A stretch of DNA of 64,000 nt from Prevotella sp. 10(H) (GTDB lineage: Bacteria; Bacteroidota; Bacteroidia; Bacteroidales; Dysgonomonadaceae). Each line of letters starts with the position of its first letter. The stretch's first letter is position 1. The stretch is taken from assembly GCF_000711235.1 (NCBI RefSeq), contig NZ_JOMI01000001.1, positions 558,001 to 622,000 on the forward strand, given 5' to 3'. Below the pieces are notes generated by a model. The model had not been told where the DNA came from and searched no databases. It saw only the letters and a list, made by a program, of their open reading frames with translations. Shown one piece after another: positions 34,867 to 44,630 of this stretch. Position numbers and translations under genes: made by a program.

Positions 34867-34945
34867 TGGATTTTGAGAAAGCTAACCCTATATAAACTAT
34901 TAAAAAATTGAAAAACCAAAAGCTAATATCAATAACAAAACAAGA

Positions 34946-34953
34946 TACCTTTG
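34946..34953 (+). promoter_or_regulatory. Candidate -7 element of the susC gene
   Basis: TACCTTTG fits TAnnTTTG and lies 25 bp before the susC start. No TTTG occurs at the -33 distance, which would be expected if the adjacent ECF sigma, rather than the main sigma factor, recognises this promoter. Confidence 0.35.
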
Positions 34954-34977
34954 ATTAGATACTAATCCCAAAACATT

Positions 34978-37900
34978 ATGAACAAAAAAACAAATTGCAT
35001 CTGGCGGATGTTTCTCATTTGCGCCATGGTACTGTCTTGTGCTGCCTTAAATGCGCAGGGTACCAAGAAAATAGACGTGGTTCTTAATCAGGCGAATTTT
35101 AAGAATTTCCTTGAAACTATAGAATCCAAGACCGATTACCGCTTCATCTACGACGGTGTAGATATAGGTAGTCTGCCAAAAGTTACGGTGAATTACAAAA
35201 ACACCGAAGTACAAACAATTCTCTCGACCGAATTACCTAAATACAACATAAATCATCAGATAAACGGAAATCAGATAGTCCTTATACGTAAATCGGCCTC
35301 TCAACAACAAGACGGTCCGCTAACGGTAAAAGGTGTTATAACCGATAAAGCAGGAAACCCAATTATCGGAGCTACCGTTTCGCTCAAAAACAGTTCTGTA
35401 GGCACAATGGCCGATGTGGACGGTAATTATACATTGCCTATTCCTGCCGGAACCGAAAATCCCGTGCTTAGTTTCTCCCTTGTAGGTTTCGTTACCGTAG
35501 AGGAAAATGTGAACCGGCGCAGTACCATAAACATGACCATGTACGAAGACGATTATTTACTATCGGAAGTGGTTGTCGTAGGTTACGGTATGGTAAAGAA
35601 ATCGGACGCAACGGGCGCTCTCGATGTTATCAAAAGTAAAGACTTCAACAACGGGATTGTTTCATCTCCCGAAATGCTCCTCAACGGGCATGTAGCCGGT
35701 GTGCAGATCACTCCGGGCAGCGGTCAGCCGGGTGCTAATACAAGTGTGCGTATTCGTGGTGTTAACTCAATATCAGCATCCAGCGAACCGTTGTATGTTA
35801 TAGACGGTGTGCCAATCGATAATACCCGTACTGCAACCTCCGTAAGCGGAGATGCCGCGCTGAGCAATATGCCGCTCAATCCGCTGTCGATGATTGCTGC
35901 AGCCGATATAGAATCGATGACTATCCTCAAGGATGCTTCTGCAACAGCTATCTACGGATCACGCGGGGCAAACGGGGTAATCATCATTACTACCAAAGGT
36001 GGAAAAGACGGTGTACTTTCTCTCAACTATTCGAGCACGATCGGTATAGCCAATGTATCGAAGAAACTAGATGTATTGAGCGCTGATGAATTCCGTCAGT
36101 ATGTACCGTCTGCAAACAAAGGCGTTTCTACAGACTGGCAGGACGAAATATTCCGTACGGCTTTCACGCAGGATCATAATGTGACATTCAGCAACGGTAC
36201 AAAGAATACTTCTTACCGGGCATCCGTGAGCATGTCTGACCAACCGGGCACAATACTTGAAACAGGCCTCAGACGCTATTCGCTTCGCCTGAATGCCATT
36301 CATAAAATGTTTGACGAAAGACTGGTACTTTCCGTAAATGCAAGTAATACTCGTTACGAACTGAACAACTTCCTCGAACAACAATCAAGCGGTGCTTCGG
36401 GCGGTATGATCAATAATGCACTGAAAGGTGATCCTACACAGCCTGTTCACAACAGCGACGGCAGCTACAATGAATATTCGGAAGAAAACTTCAGAAACCC
36501 TGTAGCGCTTGCAAAACAGATTACTGACAAAACTGTGGGTGACCGTTTCATCGGAAATATTGATGCTGAATTCTTCTTTATACCAAAAGAGCTCTCGATC
36601 AAGGCCAATATAGGATACGATGTGGATAACTCGGAACGTAAAGCATATCAGCCGCGTACTTCTATTATTACTAAAAATATACAGGGACGCTCTGTTATCG
36701 ACAACAACAGATATGCCAGCTTCCTGTCCGAAACATACGGTACATACAACAAAGTCTTTGAAGAAAAACATGCGCTGAATGTAGTAGCCGGATATTCATG
36801 GCAGGAATTCGAATCAAGTCTTCTTTCTGCGGTAGGTGAAGGATATACGACTGATCTTCTGGGTGCCAATAATCTGGAAGGCGCAAGAAGCCTTGTTCGT
36901 CGTTCGACCAATAAAGAGATTAACAGGCTTATATCGTTTTACGGACGTGTAAATTATAGTCTGAACAACAAATATATGCTTACTGCTACAGTTCGCCGCG
37001 ACGGTTCTTCACGATTCGGAGCCAATAACAAATGGGGTGTATTCCCGTCGGCTGCCGTTGCATGGAAGATTAAAGAAGAAAACTTCATGAAGGATGTAAA
37101 CTTCGTAAGCGATCTGAAACTACGCGCAGGATTCGGTATCACAGGTAATCAGGATATAGGTAACTTCAGATATGACAAGACATATAATGTTAACAGCCTG
37201 AAAGGGGCGATGTGGAACCAACAGCAAATCACGGCTTATGAAATTTCGGGTATCAGTAATCCTGATCTGAAATGGGAAGAAACATCACAGTTCAATATCG
37301 GTCTGGATTATGGTATTCTGGGCAACCGTTTCCGTGGGGCAATCGATTTTTACCGCAAGACTACATCCAACCTGTTGCTGGAAGTAGATGCTATACAGCC
37401 GGCTGTTGCCTCTAAATTCTTGGATAATGTAGGCGAGATGACCAATACAGGTATCGAGTTCTCTATAAATGCAAACATAATCGACACGAAAGATTTCTCA
37501 TGGAATTCCAGTTTCAACATTGCTTACAATAAAAACAATGTGACTAAGCTGAACAACGACCGCGATATCTATTACGGTTCGGTTAGCGGAAAAGGAGCTA
37601 CAGGAAATCTTCAGATACTAAGAGTCGGTGAAGCGTTCGGTACATTCTACGGAAAGAAGTTCAAAGGACTTAAAGAAGTAACCAACGGCGACGGATCGAA
37701 AGGTTATGTTGAAGAATTCGAAGACGGAGAACACATCATCGGTAATGCATTGCCGGATGTTACTCTCGGTCTTACAAACAGCTTCCAGTACAAGAACTTC
37801 GATATGTCATTCGTACTTCGCAGCTCTCTCGGAGCCGATGTTTACAACAATACAAGGGCAGAACTCGAAAACAGCCGTCTACCGAATATGAATACCAACT

Positions 37901-38214
37901 TGTCGGGAGCAGACTTTTACCAGAAAGGCGGAACAGGTATCACATATACTTCGTCGCGCTGGATAGAGAATGCTTCATTTCTCAGACTGGATAATATGAC
38001 TATCGGATACAAACTGGATATTCTGCCTTCGGTTTTCAAATCGGCCAGAATATTTGCAACGGCACAAAACCTCTTTGTTATAACTTCTTATTCGGGATAC
38101 GATCCGGAAGTGAACAACCGTACAGTAAGCGGCGGTATCAACTCTACAGGGGTAGACTATTGCAGTTACCCGCAATCAAGAACATTCCTATTCGGATTAA
38201 ATCTTAATTTCTAA
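34978..38214 (+). CDS. SusC/RagA TonB-linked receptor with STN signalling domain
   Basis: A 1078-aa outer-membrane receptor. The signal peptide ends near AALNAQG. Residues about 30-105 are an STN domain (KIDVVLNQANFKNFLETIE, then HQINGNQIVLIRK), which signals to FecR. A carboxypeptidase-regulatory-like domain follows (VKGVITDKAGNPIIGATVSLK), then the plug (SEVVVVGYGMVKKSDATGAL, VRIRGVNSISASSEPLYVID, LKDASATAIYGSRGANGVI) and the barrel, ending FLFGLNLNF. It imports a polysaccharide fragment with the SusD 13 bp downstream. Full length and intact. Confidence 0.96.
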   Translation: MNKKTNCIWRMFLICAMVLSCAALNAQGTKKIDVVLNQANFKNFLETIESKTDYRFIYDGVDIGSLPKVTVNYKNTEVQTILSTELPKYNINHQINGNQIVLIRKSASQQQDGPLTVKGVITDKAGNPIIGATVSLKNSSVGTMADVDGNYTLPIPAGTENPVLSFSLVGFVTVEENVNRRSTINMTMYEDDYLLSEVVVVGYGMVKKSDATGALDVIKSKDFNNGIVSSPEMLLNGHVAGVQITPGSGQPGANTSVRIRGVNSISASSEPLYVIDGVPIDNTRTATSVSGDAALSNMPLNPLSMIAAADIESMTILKDASATAIYGSRGANGVIIITTKGGKDGVLSLNYSSTIGIANVSKKLDVLSADEFRQYVPSANKGVSTDWQDEIFRTAFTQDHNVTFSNGTKNTSYRASVSMSDQPGTILETGLRRYSLRLNAIHKMFDERLVLSVNASNTRYELNNFLEQQSSGASGGMINNALKGDPTQPVHNSDGSYNEYSEENFRNPVALAKQITDKTVGDRFIGNIDAEFFFIPKELSIKANIGYDVDNSERKAYQPRTSIITKNIQGRSVIDNNRYASFLSETYGTYNKVFEEKHALNVVAGYSWQEFESSLLSAVGEGYTTDLLGANNLEGARSLVRRSTNKEINRLISFYGRVNYSLNNKYMLTATVRRDGSSRFGANNKWGVFPSAAVAWKIKEENFMKDVNFVSDLKLRAGFGITGNQDIGNFRYDKTYNVNSLKGAMWNQQQITAYEISGISNPDLKWEETSQFNIGLDYGILGNRFRGAIDFYRKTTSNLLLEVDAIQPAVASKFLDNVGEMTNTGIEFSINANIIDTKDFSWNSSFNIAYNKNNVTKLNNDRDIYYGSVSGKGATGNLQILRVGEAFGTFYGKKFKGLKEVTNGDGSKGYVEEFEDGEHIIGNALPDVTLGLTNSFQYKNFDMSFVLRSSLGADVYNNTRAELENSRLPNMNTNLSGADFYQKGGTGITYTSSRWIENASFLRLDNMTIGYKLDILPSVFKSARIFATAQNLFVITSYSGYDPEVNNRTVSGGINSTGVDYCSYPQSRTFLFGLNLNF

Positions 38215-38227
38215 AATTTACCAGAAA

Positions 38228-39754
38228 ATGAAAAAGACATTAATTATATTGACAGCGATTTGTTTTGCTCTTTATTCGTGTACCGATCTGGATGTCAATC
38301 CGGATAGTAAACTGACCGACTCACAGGCATACAACGAAAAACAAGAATTTGAATACGGGCTTTCAGGGCTTTACGGACATCTGCAAGTGTGGGTAGAATC
38401 GATCTATAAAGCCAGCTGCCCGTCTACGGACGAAATGTTGTCGCCGAATCGAAGCGGCGACTGGAAAGGCGACATGCAGCTACTCTACAAACATACATGG
38501 GATGCCAATACGAATGAACTGAAAGGGCTGTATGAGCAGTATTCTGTTTTGATAGCAACGGCAAACGACCTGATAGGCAAAGTGGATAAAAGTGATTTCA
38601 AGAGCGATCAGGATGTATTGAATGTAAAGAACGAAGCGCGCTTTTTACGCTCATTCGCCTATTTCATGATGATGGATATGTTTGCTAACGTACCGTTGAA
38701 AACAGACCCTGACTACGATCATAAAAATCCGCCTAAACAGGCTACCCGTGCCCAATTGTTTACTTTCGTCGAAAGTGAACTTAAAGATTTGTCAAGCAGC
38801 CTTCCTAAAGCAGAAGATGCTGTATACGGAAGAGCATGCCGCAATACTGCTAAATCTTTACTGGTAAAACTTTACCTGAATGCAGAAGTGTATCTGGGAA
38901 CAGGAAATGCCAAATGGAGCGAGGTCGTAACCCTGACAAAGGAAATCATGGATGACCACCAGTACGTTCTGGAAGATAACTTTAAGGATGTTTTCAAATG
39001 GGATAATTATACTAGTAAAGAAATGATTTTCCCGCTTGTATGCGACAGTCGTAGTACTAAGACCGAAAATATCACGTTCTTGTTTTCTATAGGCGACCTC
39101 CGTGCTAAATACGGGCCGTTTGCTGCAGGCTGGGGTGGTTCATCCGTTCCTCCCACCTTCTTCCGCACATACGATGAAGAAGATGTTCGCCGCGATGCAT
39201 TTATCTTTGGGCCTCAGTTCGGAAGCGACGGTAAACCGATCATGGCTACCGACGACAATAAAGTAGAACGTCAGCTGGATTATACGATAGACTTCACGAC
39301 CAGTGACCCTATCGACGGAGCAGACCATTGGGACGGTGCCCGTGGCGGAAAATACCTGATGGACGGAATCGGCGGTGATATGGTTAACCGTGGAATAAAC
39401 AACGATATTCCAATCATCCGCTACGCTGATATTCTTCTTATGCGTGCAGAAGCGTTGTTCAGAATAAGCAATACTAGCACAGAAGCTTTGCAGCTTGTAA
39501 ATCAGGTGAGGACACGTAATGGTAACAATCCTATTCCTGCATTTACCGTACTTACTGAAGAAAACCTTTTAGCTGAGCGCGGACGCGAATTTGCATGGGA
39601 AGGCTGGAGAAGAAACGATTTGATCCGCTTCGACAAATTCAACGATGTGAGGGATTTCATCACACAGAAGACAGACCCGAAATATAAGATTTTCCCTATT
39701 CCGACTGTTCATCTGAAAGCTAATCCGAATATGCAACAGAATCCGGGTTATTAA
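38228..39754 (+). CDS. SusD/RagB-family outer-membrane lipoprotein
   Basis: A 508-aa glycan-binding lipoprotein. The signal ends in a lipobox (FALYSC, Cys18), followed by TDLDVNPDSKLT, typical for SusD. TPR-like helices contain RFLRSFAYFMMMDMFANVPL. The C-terminal RagB region has IPIIRYADILLMRAEALFR, LLAERGREFAWEGWRRNDLIRFDKF and the ending FPIPTVHLKANPNMQQNPGY. It caps the SusC barrel and delivers glycan. Translation is probably coupled with susC (13-bp gap). Confidence 0.97.
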   Translation: MKKTLIILTAICFALYSCTDLDVNPDSKLTDSQAYNEKQEFEYGLSGLYGHLQVWVESIYKASCPSTDEMLSPNRSGDWKGDMQLLYKHTWDANTNELKGLYEQYSVLIATANDLIGKVDKSDFKSDQDVLNVKNEARFLRSFAYFMMMDMFANVPLKTDPDYDHKNPPKQATRAQLFTFVESELKDLSSSLPKAEDAVYGRACRNTAKSLLVKLYLNAEVYLGTGNAKWSEVVTLTKEIMDDHQYVLEDNFKDVFKWDNYTSKEMIFPLVCDSRSTKTENITFLFSIGDLRAKYGPFAAGWGGSSVPPTFFRTYDEEDVRRDAFIFGPQFGSDGKPIMATDDNKVERQLDYTIDFTTSDPIDGADHWDGARGGKYLMDGIGGDMVNRGINNDIPIIRYADILLMRAEALFRISNTSTEALQLVNQVRTRNGNNPIPAFTVLTEENLLAERGREFAWEGWRRNDLIRFDKFNDVRDFITQKTDPKYKIFPIPTVHLKANPNMQQNPGY

Positions 39755-39783
39755 AATAACTTCCGGTTCATTACCTGATATAT

Positions 39784-39811
39784 TTCCGGCATCATCCTTT
39801 TGATGCCGGAA
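39784..39811 (+). terminator. Strong hairpin downstream of susD
   Basis: TTCCGGCATCA (39784-39794) pairs perfectly with TGATGCCGGAA (39801-39811) over a 6-nt loop. The tail is TATTATAATG, not a T-run. It probably acts as a partial terminator or RNA stabiliser, keeping susCD transcript levels above those of the downstream enzyme genes. Confidence 0.6.
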
Positions 39812-39887
39812 TATTATAATGACTTTCTAAAATAAAGATCGATAAACAAATAAGGATAGCATTCATTCCTTCAAACTCTAAAAATTA

Positions 39888-42293
39888 ATGATAAATCTAC
39901 GAAATACGATTGCCGGCTTAAGCGCTATATTACTTATGGCATGCAATACTGCCAAGGAAGAACCTTTCTCTCTCCACAAAGGACTGGAAGGTATTACAAA
40001 CATACAAGGCAAAAGCGATAATGGCAATTATCTTTACGTCACTGCAGGCGACAAATTATATTCTATCGGGAATCAGGCAGGAGAATTTCCCGAAATCGGT
40101 TTCCATGTTCCCGGCGAAATGGGCGGAGTATGGCAACATCCTATCAAACTACTGGATGGCTACAAGATAAACATCAGCGACCTGACATCCAATTTTACAC
40201 AGGAATTCGATCATTGCGACAAGTATATTTGCTTCCCTTTCGCAAATCAGTTCTATTACAATATGTCCGAACAAGGCTATTCTGTTGTAAGGACAGACTT
40301 TGTGCCCGACCAACTTGCGGCATTAGCCGTCGAATACGAGATTACCAACGAAGCAAACACAGAACGCAAAATGGAGATTATTTTCGATGTCGACACTGAT
40401 CTTAGTCCTGTATGGCTGGGAGAAAAAGCAAACATGATAGATACGAAAGATATCCTGATAAAAAGCGATTTCAATAATACTTTCCTTGCTAAAGATAGCC
40501 TAAACAACTGGTTTGCAGGAATAACATCCGATGCCGACAGTTTGCAATTTATATCGGAAAGCGATAACGACCTGAAAGGAAAAGGGATCAACCTGAAAAT
40601 AAAAACACGCTCGGTACTGCTGGGTGCGAACGAAAAATATACAGTCCGTTTTTATATAAGCGGTTCAAGTAAGGATACTAAAGAAGTAAATGATAATCTG
40701 ACAGAAATCAGAAATAATATAGAAACGTTGTTCAATAACAAAAAGCAACGCTATGCAGAGATAGATAATACGGCAGCCATTACTATACCCGACACGTTGC
40801 TGATGAAAGCCTATCAATGGAGTAAGTATAACACCGACTGGCTTATCCGCGATGTATCGGGAATGGGGCGCGGTATCAACGCCGGATTGCCTGACTATCC
40901 ATGGTTCTTCAGTAACGATCAGGCTGCGGCATTTTCCGCCCTGTACGGAACTATAGACCCGCAGATATTCTACGACTCATGGGATATGATGCGCCGCATA
41001 TCGAATAAAACGAATAACAATTCGGGACAGATAGTACACGAAGCATCTACAAACGGCGTGGTATATGATAAAGGTCGTATGGAAGAGTCGCAGGAGTTCA
41101 TTATTGCCGCCCTCGAGATTTTCCATTGGACGGGCGATAAGGAATTCCTCAAAACATATTACGAACAAGGTAAAAGAGTATGGGATTTCCTCAAACAACA
41201 CGATAAGAACAATAACCTCTTCATCGAGGGATACGGGGGAACCGAAATAGAAGGACTGAACGATGAGATGCTCGATGTAGCCGTATGGACACAGGCTTTC
41301 TTCAAAGCCATGGCTGAAATGGCTACTCTATTCGACGAAAAAGATGTAGCAGCAGACTTTACAGATAAAGCCAATACGCTGAAAGAAAAAATAAATGAGA
41401 ACTGGTGGATAGAATCGGAAAACCGCTATGCAGACTTCCTTTCCAATAAAGAAAAGGCGATTCAGCTTATCGATATGGTACTGGAAAAAAGGGTATTCGA
41501 CGACAGGAACCTTTGGGCTAAGAAGAAACTGACCGAACTGAAACAGCAGATAAAAAGCGGACAGTATAAAGATAAAGGTTATGTTGTATTCTACAATCCC
41601 TCCACCCTACTGCCGCTGCACGAAGATATTGCAACAGAAGAAAGGGCAAAAGCAGTGCTTAGCGGCATGGAATATTTCACGAATAAGTACGGCTTATATA
41701 TTACAGGTATTGCGCGTCCAGACGATATAACGATGGAAGAAAGTTCTGTTGCCCACAGGCTCAAAGGCGAGTTCAACTACAATGAAGCGATAATGACCAT
41801 TGCAACATCGGGTCTTGCCATTTCCGAAACCAAGTATAACGGAGCCGACAGCGGCATGAAATACATCAAACAGATACTGAATAATTTCAGTTATGCTACT
41901 CCGGGAACGACATATGAAGTGAATCCCGATTACGGTATGTTTGTGCAGGCGTGGAATGTGCAGGGTATTAATATTCCCCTTATCCGTTACATGTTCGGCG
42001 TTCATCCTTATGCCTATACAAAGAATATCAGTATCAAACCGGATATGCCTACAGACTGGAATTTTGCCAAGCTGGACAATCTGCTTGTAGGTAATACGAA
42101 ACTGAGTATCGATTTTAAAAGAGAGAATAACAAGCAAGTCTATAAAATCACCATATTAGAAGATGCATGGACGATAGATTTCTTTTTGCCGCGAAACGGT
42201 AAATCGATAAAGGTAAACGGAAAAGAAGCTAGTATCGAGGACGGAAAAGTTGTACTTAGCGGAAAAGAAAACACCGTAGAAGTATCCGAGTAA
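39888..42293 (+). CDS. Six-hairpin glycosidase-like lipoprotein (unclassified)
   Basis: An 801-aa lipoprotein (lipobox LLMAC, Cys19). Residues up to about 290 look like a beta-sandwich (supersandwich) domain, and about 300-730 an (alpha/alpha)6 toroid. GINAGLPDYPWFFSNDQAAAFSAL resembles the glycogen-debranching/GH15-like clan, and GRMEESQEFIIAALEIFHWTGD and EIEGLNDEMLDVAVWTQAFF also fit it. Candidate acids are the Glu/Asp in these motifs; I cannot name the catalytic pair. It lies 133 bp after susD and 31 bp before the GH3 gene, so it probably attacks the same polysaccharide in the periplasm or at the surface. Confidence 0.78.
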   Translation: MINLRNTIAGLSAILLMACNTAKEEPFSLHKGLEGITNIQGKSDNGNYLYVTAGDKLYSIGNQAGEFPEIGFHVPGEMGGVWQHPIKLLDGYKINISDLTSNFTQEFDHCDKYICFPFANQFYYNMSEQGYSVVRTDFVPDQLAALAVEYEITNEANTERKMEIIFDVDTDLSPVWLGEKANMIDTKDILIKSDFNNTFLAKDSLNNWFAGITSDADSLQFISESDNDLKGKGINLKIKTRSVLLGANEKYTVRFYISGSSKDTKEVNDNLTEIRNNIETLFNNKKQRYAEIDNTAAITIPDTLLMKAYQWSKYNTDWLIRDVSGMGRGINAGLPDYPWFFSNDQAAAFSALYGTIDPQIFYDSWDMMRRISNKTNNNSGQIVHEASTNGVVYDKGRMEESQEFIIAALEIFHWTGDKEFLKTYYEQGKRVWDFLKQHDKNNNLFIEGYGGTEIEGLNDEMLDVAVWTQAFFKAMAEMATLFDEKDVAADFTDKANTLKEKINENWWIESENRYADFLSNKEKAIQLIDMVLEKRVFDDRNLWAKKKLTELKQQIKSGQYKDKGYVVFYNPSTLLPLHEDIATEERAKAVLSGMEYFTNKYGLYITGIARPDDITMEESSVAHRLKGEFNYNEAIMTIATSGLAISETKYNGADSGMKYIKQILNNFSYATPGTTYEVNPDYGMFVQAWNVQGINIPLIRYMFGVHPYAYTKNISIKPDMPTDWNFAKLDNLLVGNTKLSIDFKRENNKQVYKITILEDAWTIDFFLPRNGKSIKVNGKEASIEDGKVVLSGKENTVEVSE

Positions 42294-42324
42294 GAACGTC
42301 ATTATTATAAAAAACAAACGAATA

Positions 42325-44541
42325 ATGCAGAAAATAATATACATCCTGACCCTGTTAAGCCTCAGCTTCACTATATCTGCCCAGAATAGCGACAAAATAA
42401 AAATGAATAAGTTTGTCGATGACCTGCTAAACAAAATGACACTGGAGGAAAAAATCGGGCAAACCGTATTATACACCAGTGGATATGATGTTATTACAGG
42501 TCCTACTGTAGACCCAAATTACAAAGAATACCTGAAAAAAGGAATGGTGGGCGGCATATTCAACGGTGTAGGTGCAGACTATACACGCAGCTTACAGAAA
42601 ATCGCCGTAGAGGAAACGCGCTTAGGCATCCCCTTGCTTTTTGGATACGATGTTATTCACGGTTATAAAACAATCTTCCCGATGCCGCTTGCCGAATCGT
42701 GCAGCTGGGACTTGGATGCAATAGAGAATTCTGCGCGCATAGCATCAAAGGAGGCTACAGCAGAAGGTATTAACTGGATATTTGCACCTATGGTAGATAT
42801 TGCCCGGGATGCGCGCTGGGGACGTATAGTGGAAGGTGCCGGAGAAGATGTATACTGGGGTTCGCTGGTAGCCGCTGCGAGAATCCGCGGTATTCAGGGA
42901 AAAGACTTGAAAGACAGGGAAAGGGCAATGGCCTGTGTAAAGCACTTTGCTGCCTATGGCGCCAGTATGGCCGGACGCGATTACAATACAGTGGATGTTT
43001 CGCTCGTCGAGCTATGGAACACATATCTGCCGCCTTTCAAAGCTGCGTTGTATGCAGGTTCGGCAACGATTATGACAGCATTCAACGACCTGAACGGTAT
43101 TCCGGCCACAGCAAATAAATACCTGTTGAAAGACATTCTGATCGATAAATGGAAATTCGACGGGTTTGTTGTTTCCGATTATACTTCCGTCAACGAAATG
43201 ATACCGCACGGATATGCAAGGGATGAAAAACATTCGGCCGAATTGTCGATGAATGCCGGACTGGATATGGATATGCAGGGAGGCGTATTTATGAAGTATC
43301 TGAAGGAACTTATCGCAGAGGGTAAAGTGTTGGAAAAGGACGTGACGTTAGCTGCTCGTAAGATATTGATAAAGAAATACGAACTGGGATTGTTTGAAGA
43401 CCCTTACAGATATTCGGACAGCAAAAGGGAAAAGACCGATATAATGACAGCCGAGCATAAAGAAGCGGCACGCGATATGGCTCGTAAATCTTTTGTATTG
43501 CTTAAAAACGACAATCAGGTATTACCGCTTACCTCTGGAAAGAAAATCGCTCTGATAGGCCCTATGATAAAGGACAAACGCGAGATTATCGGTTCATGGT
43601 CTGCAATGGGCGACCGCACCAATGTGCCTGTAAGCATATACGAAGGAATGGTGGAAGCCGTTGGAGAGCATAACCTGCTGTATGCCAAAGGATGTGATAT
43701 AGAAAGTGACGATACATCCGGTTTTGAAGAGGCGGTGAAAACAGCATCGCAAGCCGATATAGTTGTTGTCTCAGTCGGAGAATTTCATAATATGACAGGA
43801 GAGAATAACAGTCGGGCAGGCCTCGATCTGCCGGGAGTTCAATTACAGCTTCTCAAGAAACTGAAAGAAACAGGTAAACCTATCGTAATGGTGCTGATGT
43901 CGGGCAGACCGATGACAATCACTTGGGAAAATGCACATCTGGATGCTATACTGGATGTCTGGTTCCCGGGAACAATGGGCGGTGCTGCTATCGCCGATGT
44001 GCTGACAGGCAAGTACAATCCGTCGGGGAAACTGACAGTAACTTTCCCGCAGGTAGTAGGACAGATTCCTTTGTTTTACAATCATAAGAGCACCGGACGT
44101 CCGTTTGATGCCAGTACGAATTACGGTTCCAGATACTGGGATGTTTCTAATGACCCACTATACCCTTTCGGTTACGGGCTGAGCTATACAACATTTGAGT
44201 ACGCCGATATGAAACTTTCTTCGGAAACAATTACAAAGAACTCTCCTCTTAAGATATCAGTAAAAGTCTCCAATACCGGAAAATATGACGGGGAAGAAGT
44301 AGTGCAGCTTTATACACGTGACGTCATAGGCAGCATAACACGTCCTGTAAAAGAACTGAAAGGATACAGCAAGATATTTCTTAAAGCAGGAGAAAGCAGA
44401 ATTGTCGATTTCACGCTGACAGTAGATGACCTGCGTTTTTACAATGCTGATTTGGAGTATGTGTATGAAATTGGGGATTTCTCGGTATTCGTGGGAGGAA
44501 ACTCTCAAAAGACATTGGAAGGAAAATTTACATTGAAGTAA
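42325..44541 (+). CDS. GH3-family beta-glucosidase
   Basis: A 738-aa periplasmic enzyme with a signal peptide (ending TISAQN). The N-terminal TIM-barrel has FAPMVDIARDARWGRIVEGAGED, the conserved KHFAAYG (206-212) and the nucleophile Asp285 in FVVSDYTSV. The second domain has SFVLLKNDNQVLPL and ADIVVVSVGE. A fibronectin-III-like domain closes the protein (GEEVVQLYTRDV, RPVKELKGYSKI). It is similar in size and layout to BglX-type enzymes that release terminal glucose or xylose from beta-linked oligosaccharides. Last gene of this locus; a terminator follows. Confidence 0.94.
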   Translation: MQKIIYILTLLSLSFTISAQNSDKIKMNKFVDDLLNKMTLEEKIGQTVLYTSGYDVITGPTVDPNYKEYLKKGMVGGIFNGVGADYTRSLQKIAVEETRLGIPLLFGYDVIHGYKTIFPMPLAESCSWDLDAIENSARIASKEATAEGINWIFAPMVDIARDARWGRIVEGAGEDVYWGSLVAAARIRGIQGKDLKDRERAMACVKHFAAYGASMAGRDYNTVDVSLVELWNTYLPPFKAALYAGSATIMTAFNDLNGIPATANKYLLKDILIDKWKFDGFVVSDYTSVNEMIPHGYARDEKHSAELSMNAGLDMDMQGGVFMKYLKELIAEGKVLEKDVTLAARKILIKKYELGLFEDPYRYSDSKREKTDIMTAEHKEAARDMARKSFVLLKNDNQVLPLTSGKKIALIGPMIKDKREIIGSWSAMGDRTNVPVSIYEGMVEAVGEHNLLYAKGCDIESDDTSGFEEAVKTASQADIVVVSVGEFHNMTGENNSRAGLDLPGVQLQLLKKLKETGKPIVMVLMSGRPMTITWENAHLDAILDVWFPGTMGGAAIADVLTGKYNPSGKLTVTFPQVVGQIPLFYNHKSTGRPFDASTNYGSRYWDVSNDPLYPFGYGLSYTTFEYADMKLSSETITKNSPLKISVKVSNTGKYDGEEVVQLYTRDVIGSITRPVKELKGYSKIFLKAGESRIVDFTLTVDDLRFYNADLEYVYEIGDFSVFVGGNSQKTLEGKFTLK

Positions 44542-44570
44542 AATCTGACCTAGATACAATCCAATATTTT

Positions 44571-44606
44571 AAAAGCCTCTGTAAACAATGATTTGCAGAG
44601 GCTTTT
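44571..44606. terminator. Bidirectional terminator between GH3 and GLPGLI genes
   Basis: AAAAGCCTCTG (44571-44581) pairs perfectly with CAGAGGCTTTT (44596-44606). The A-run on one side and T-run on the other allow termination from both converging genes. Confidence 0.8.
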
Positions 44607-44630
44607 CCCAATAATATCCAATAAAAATGA

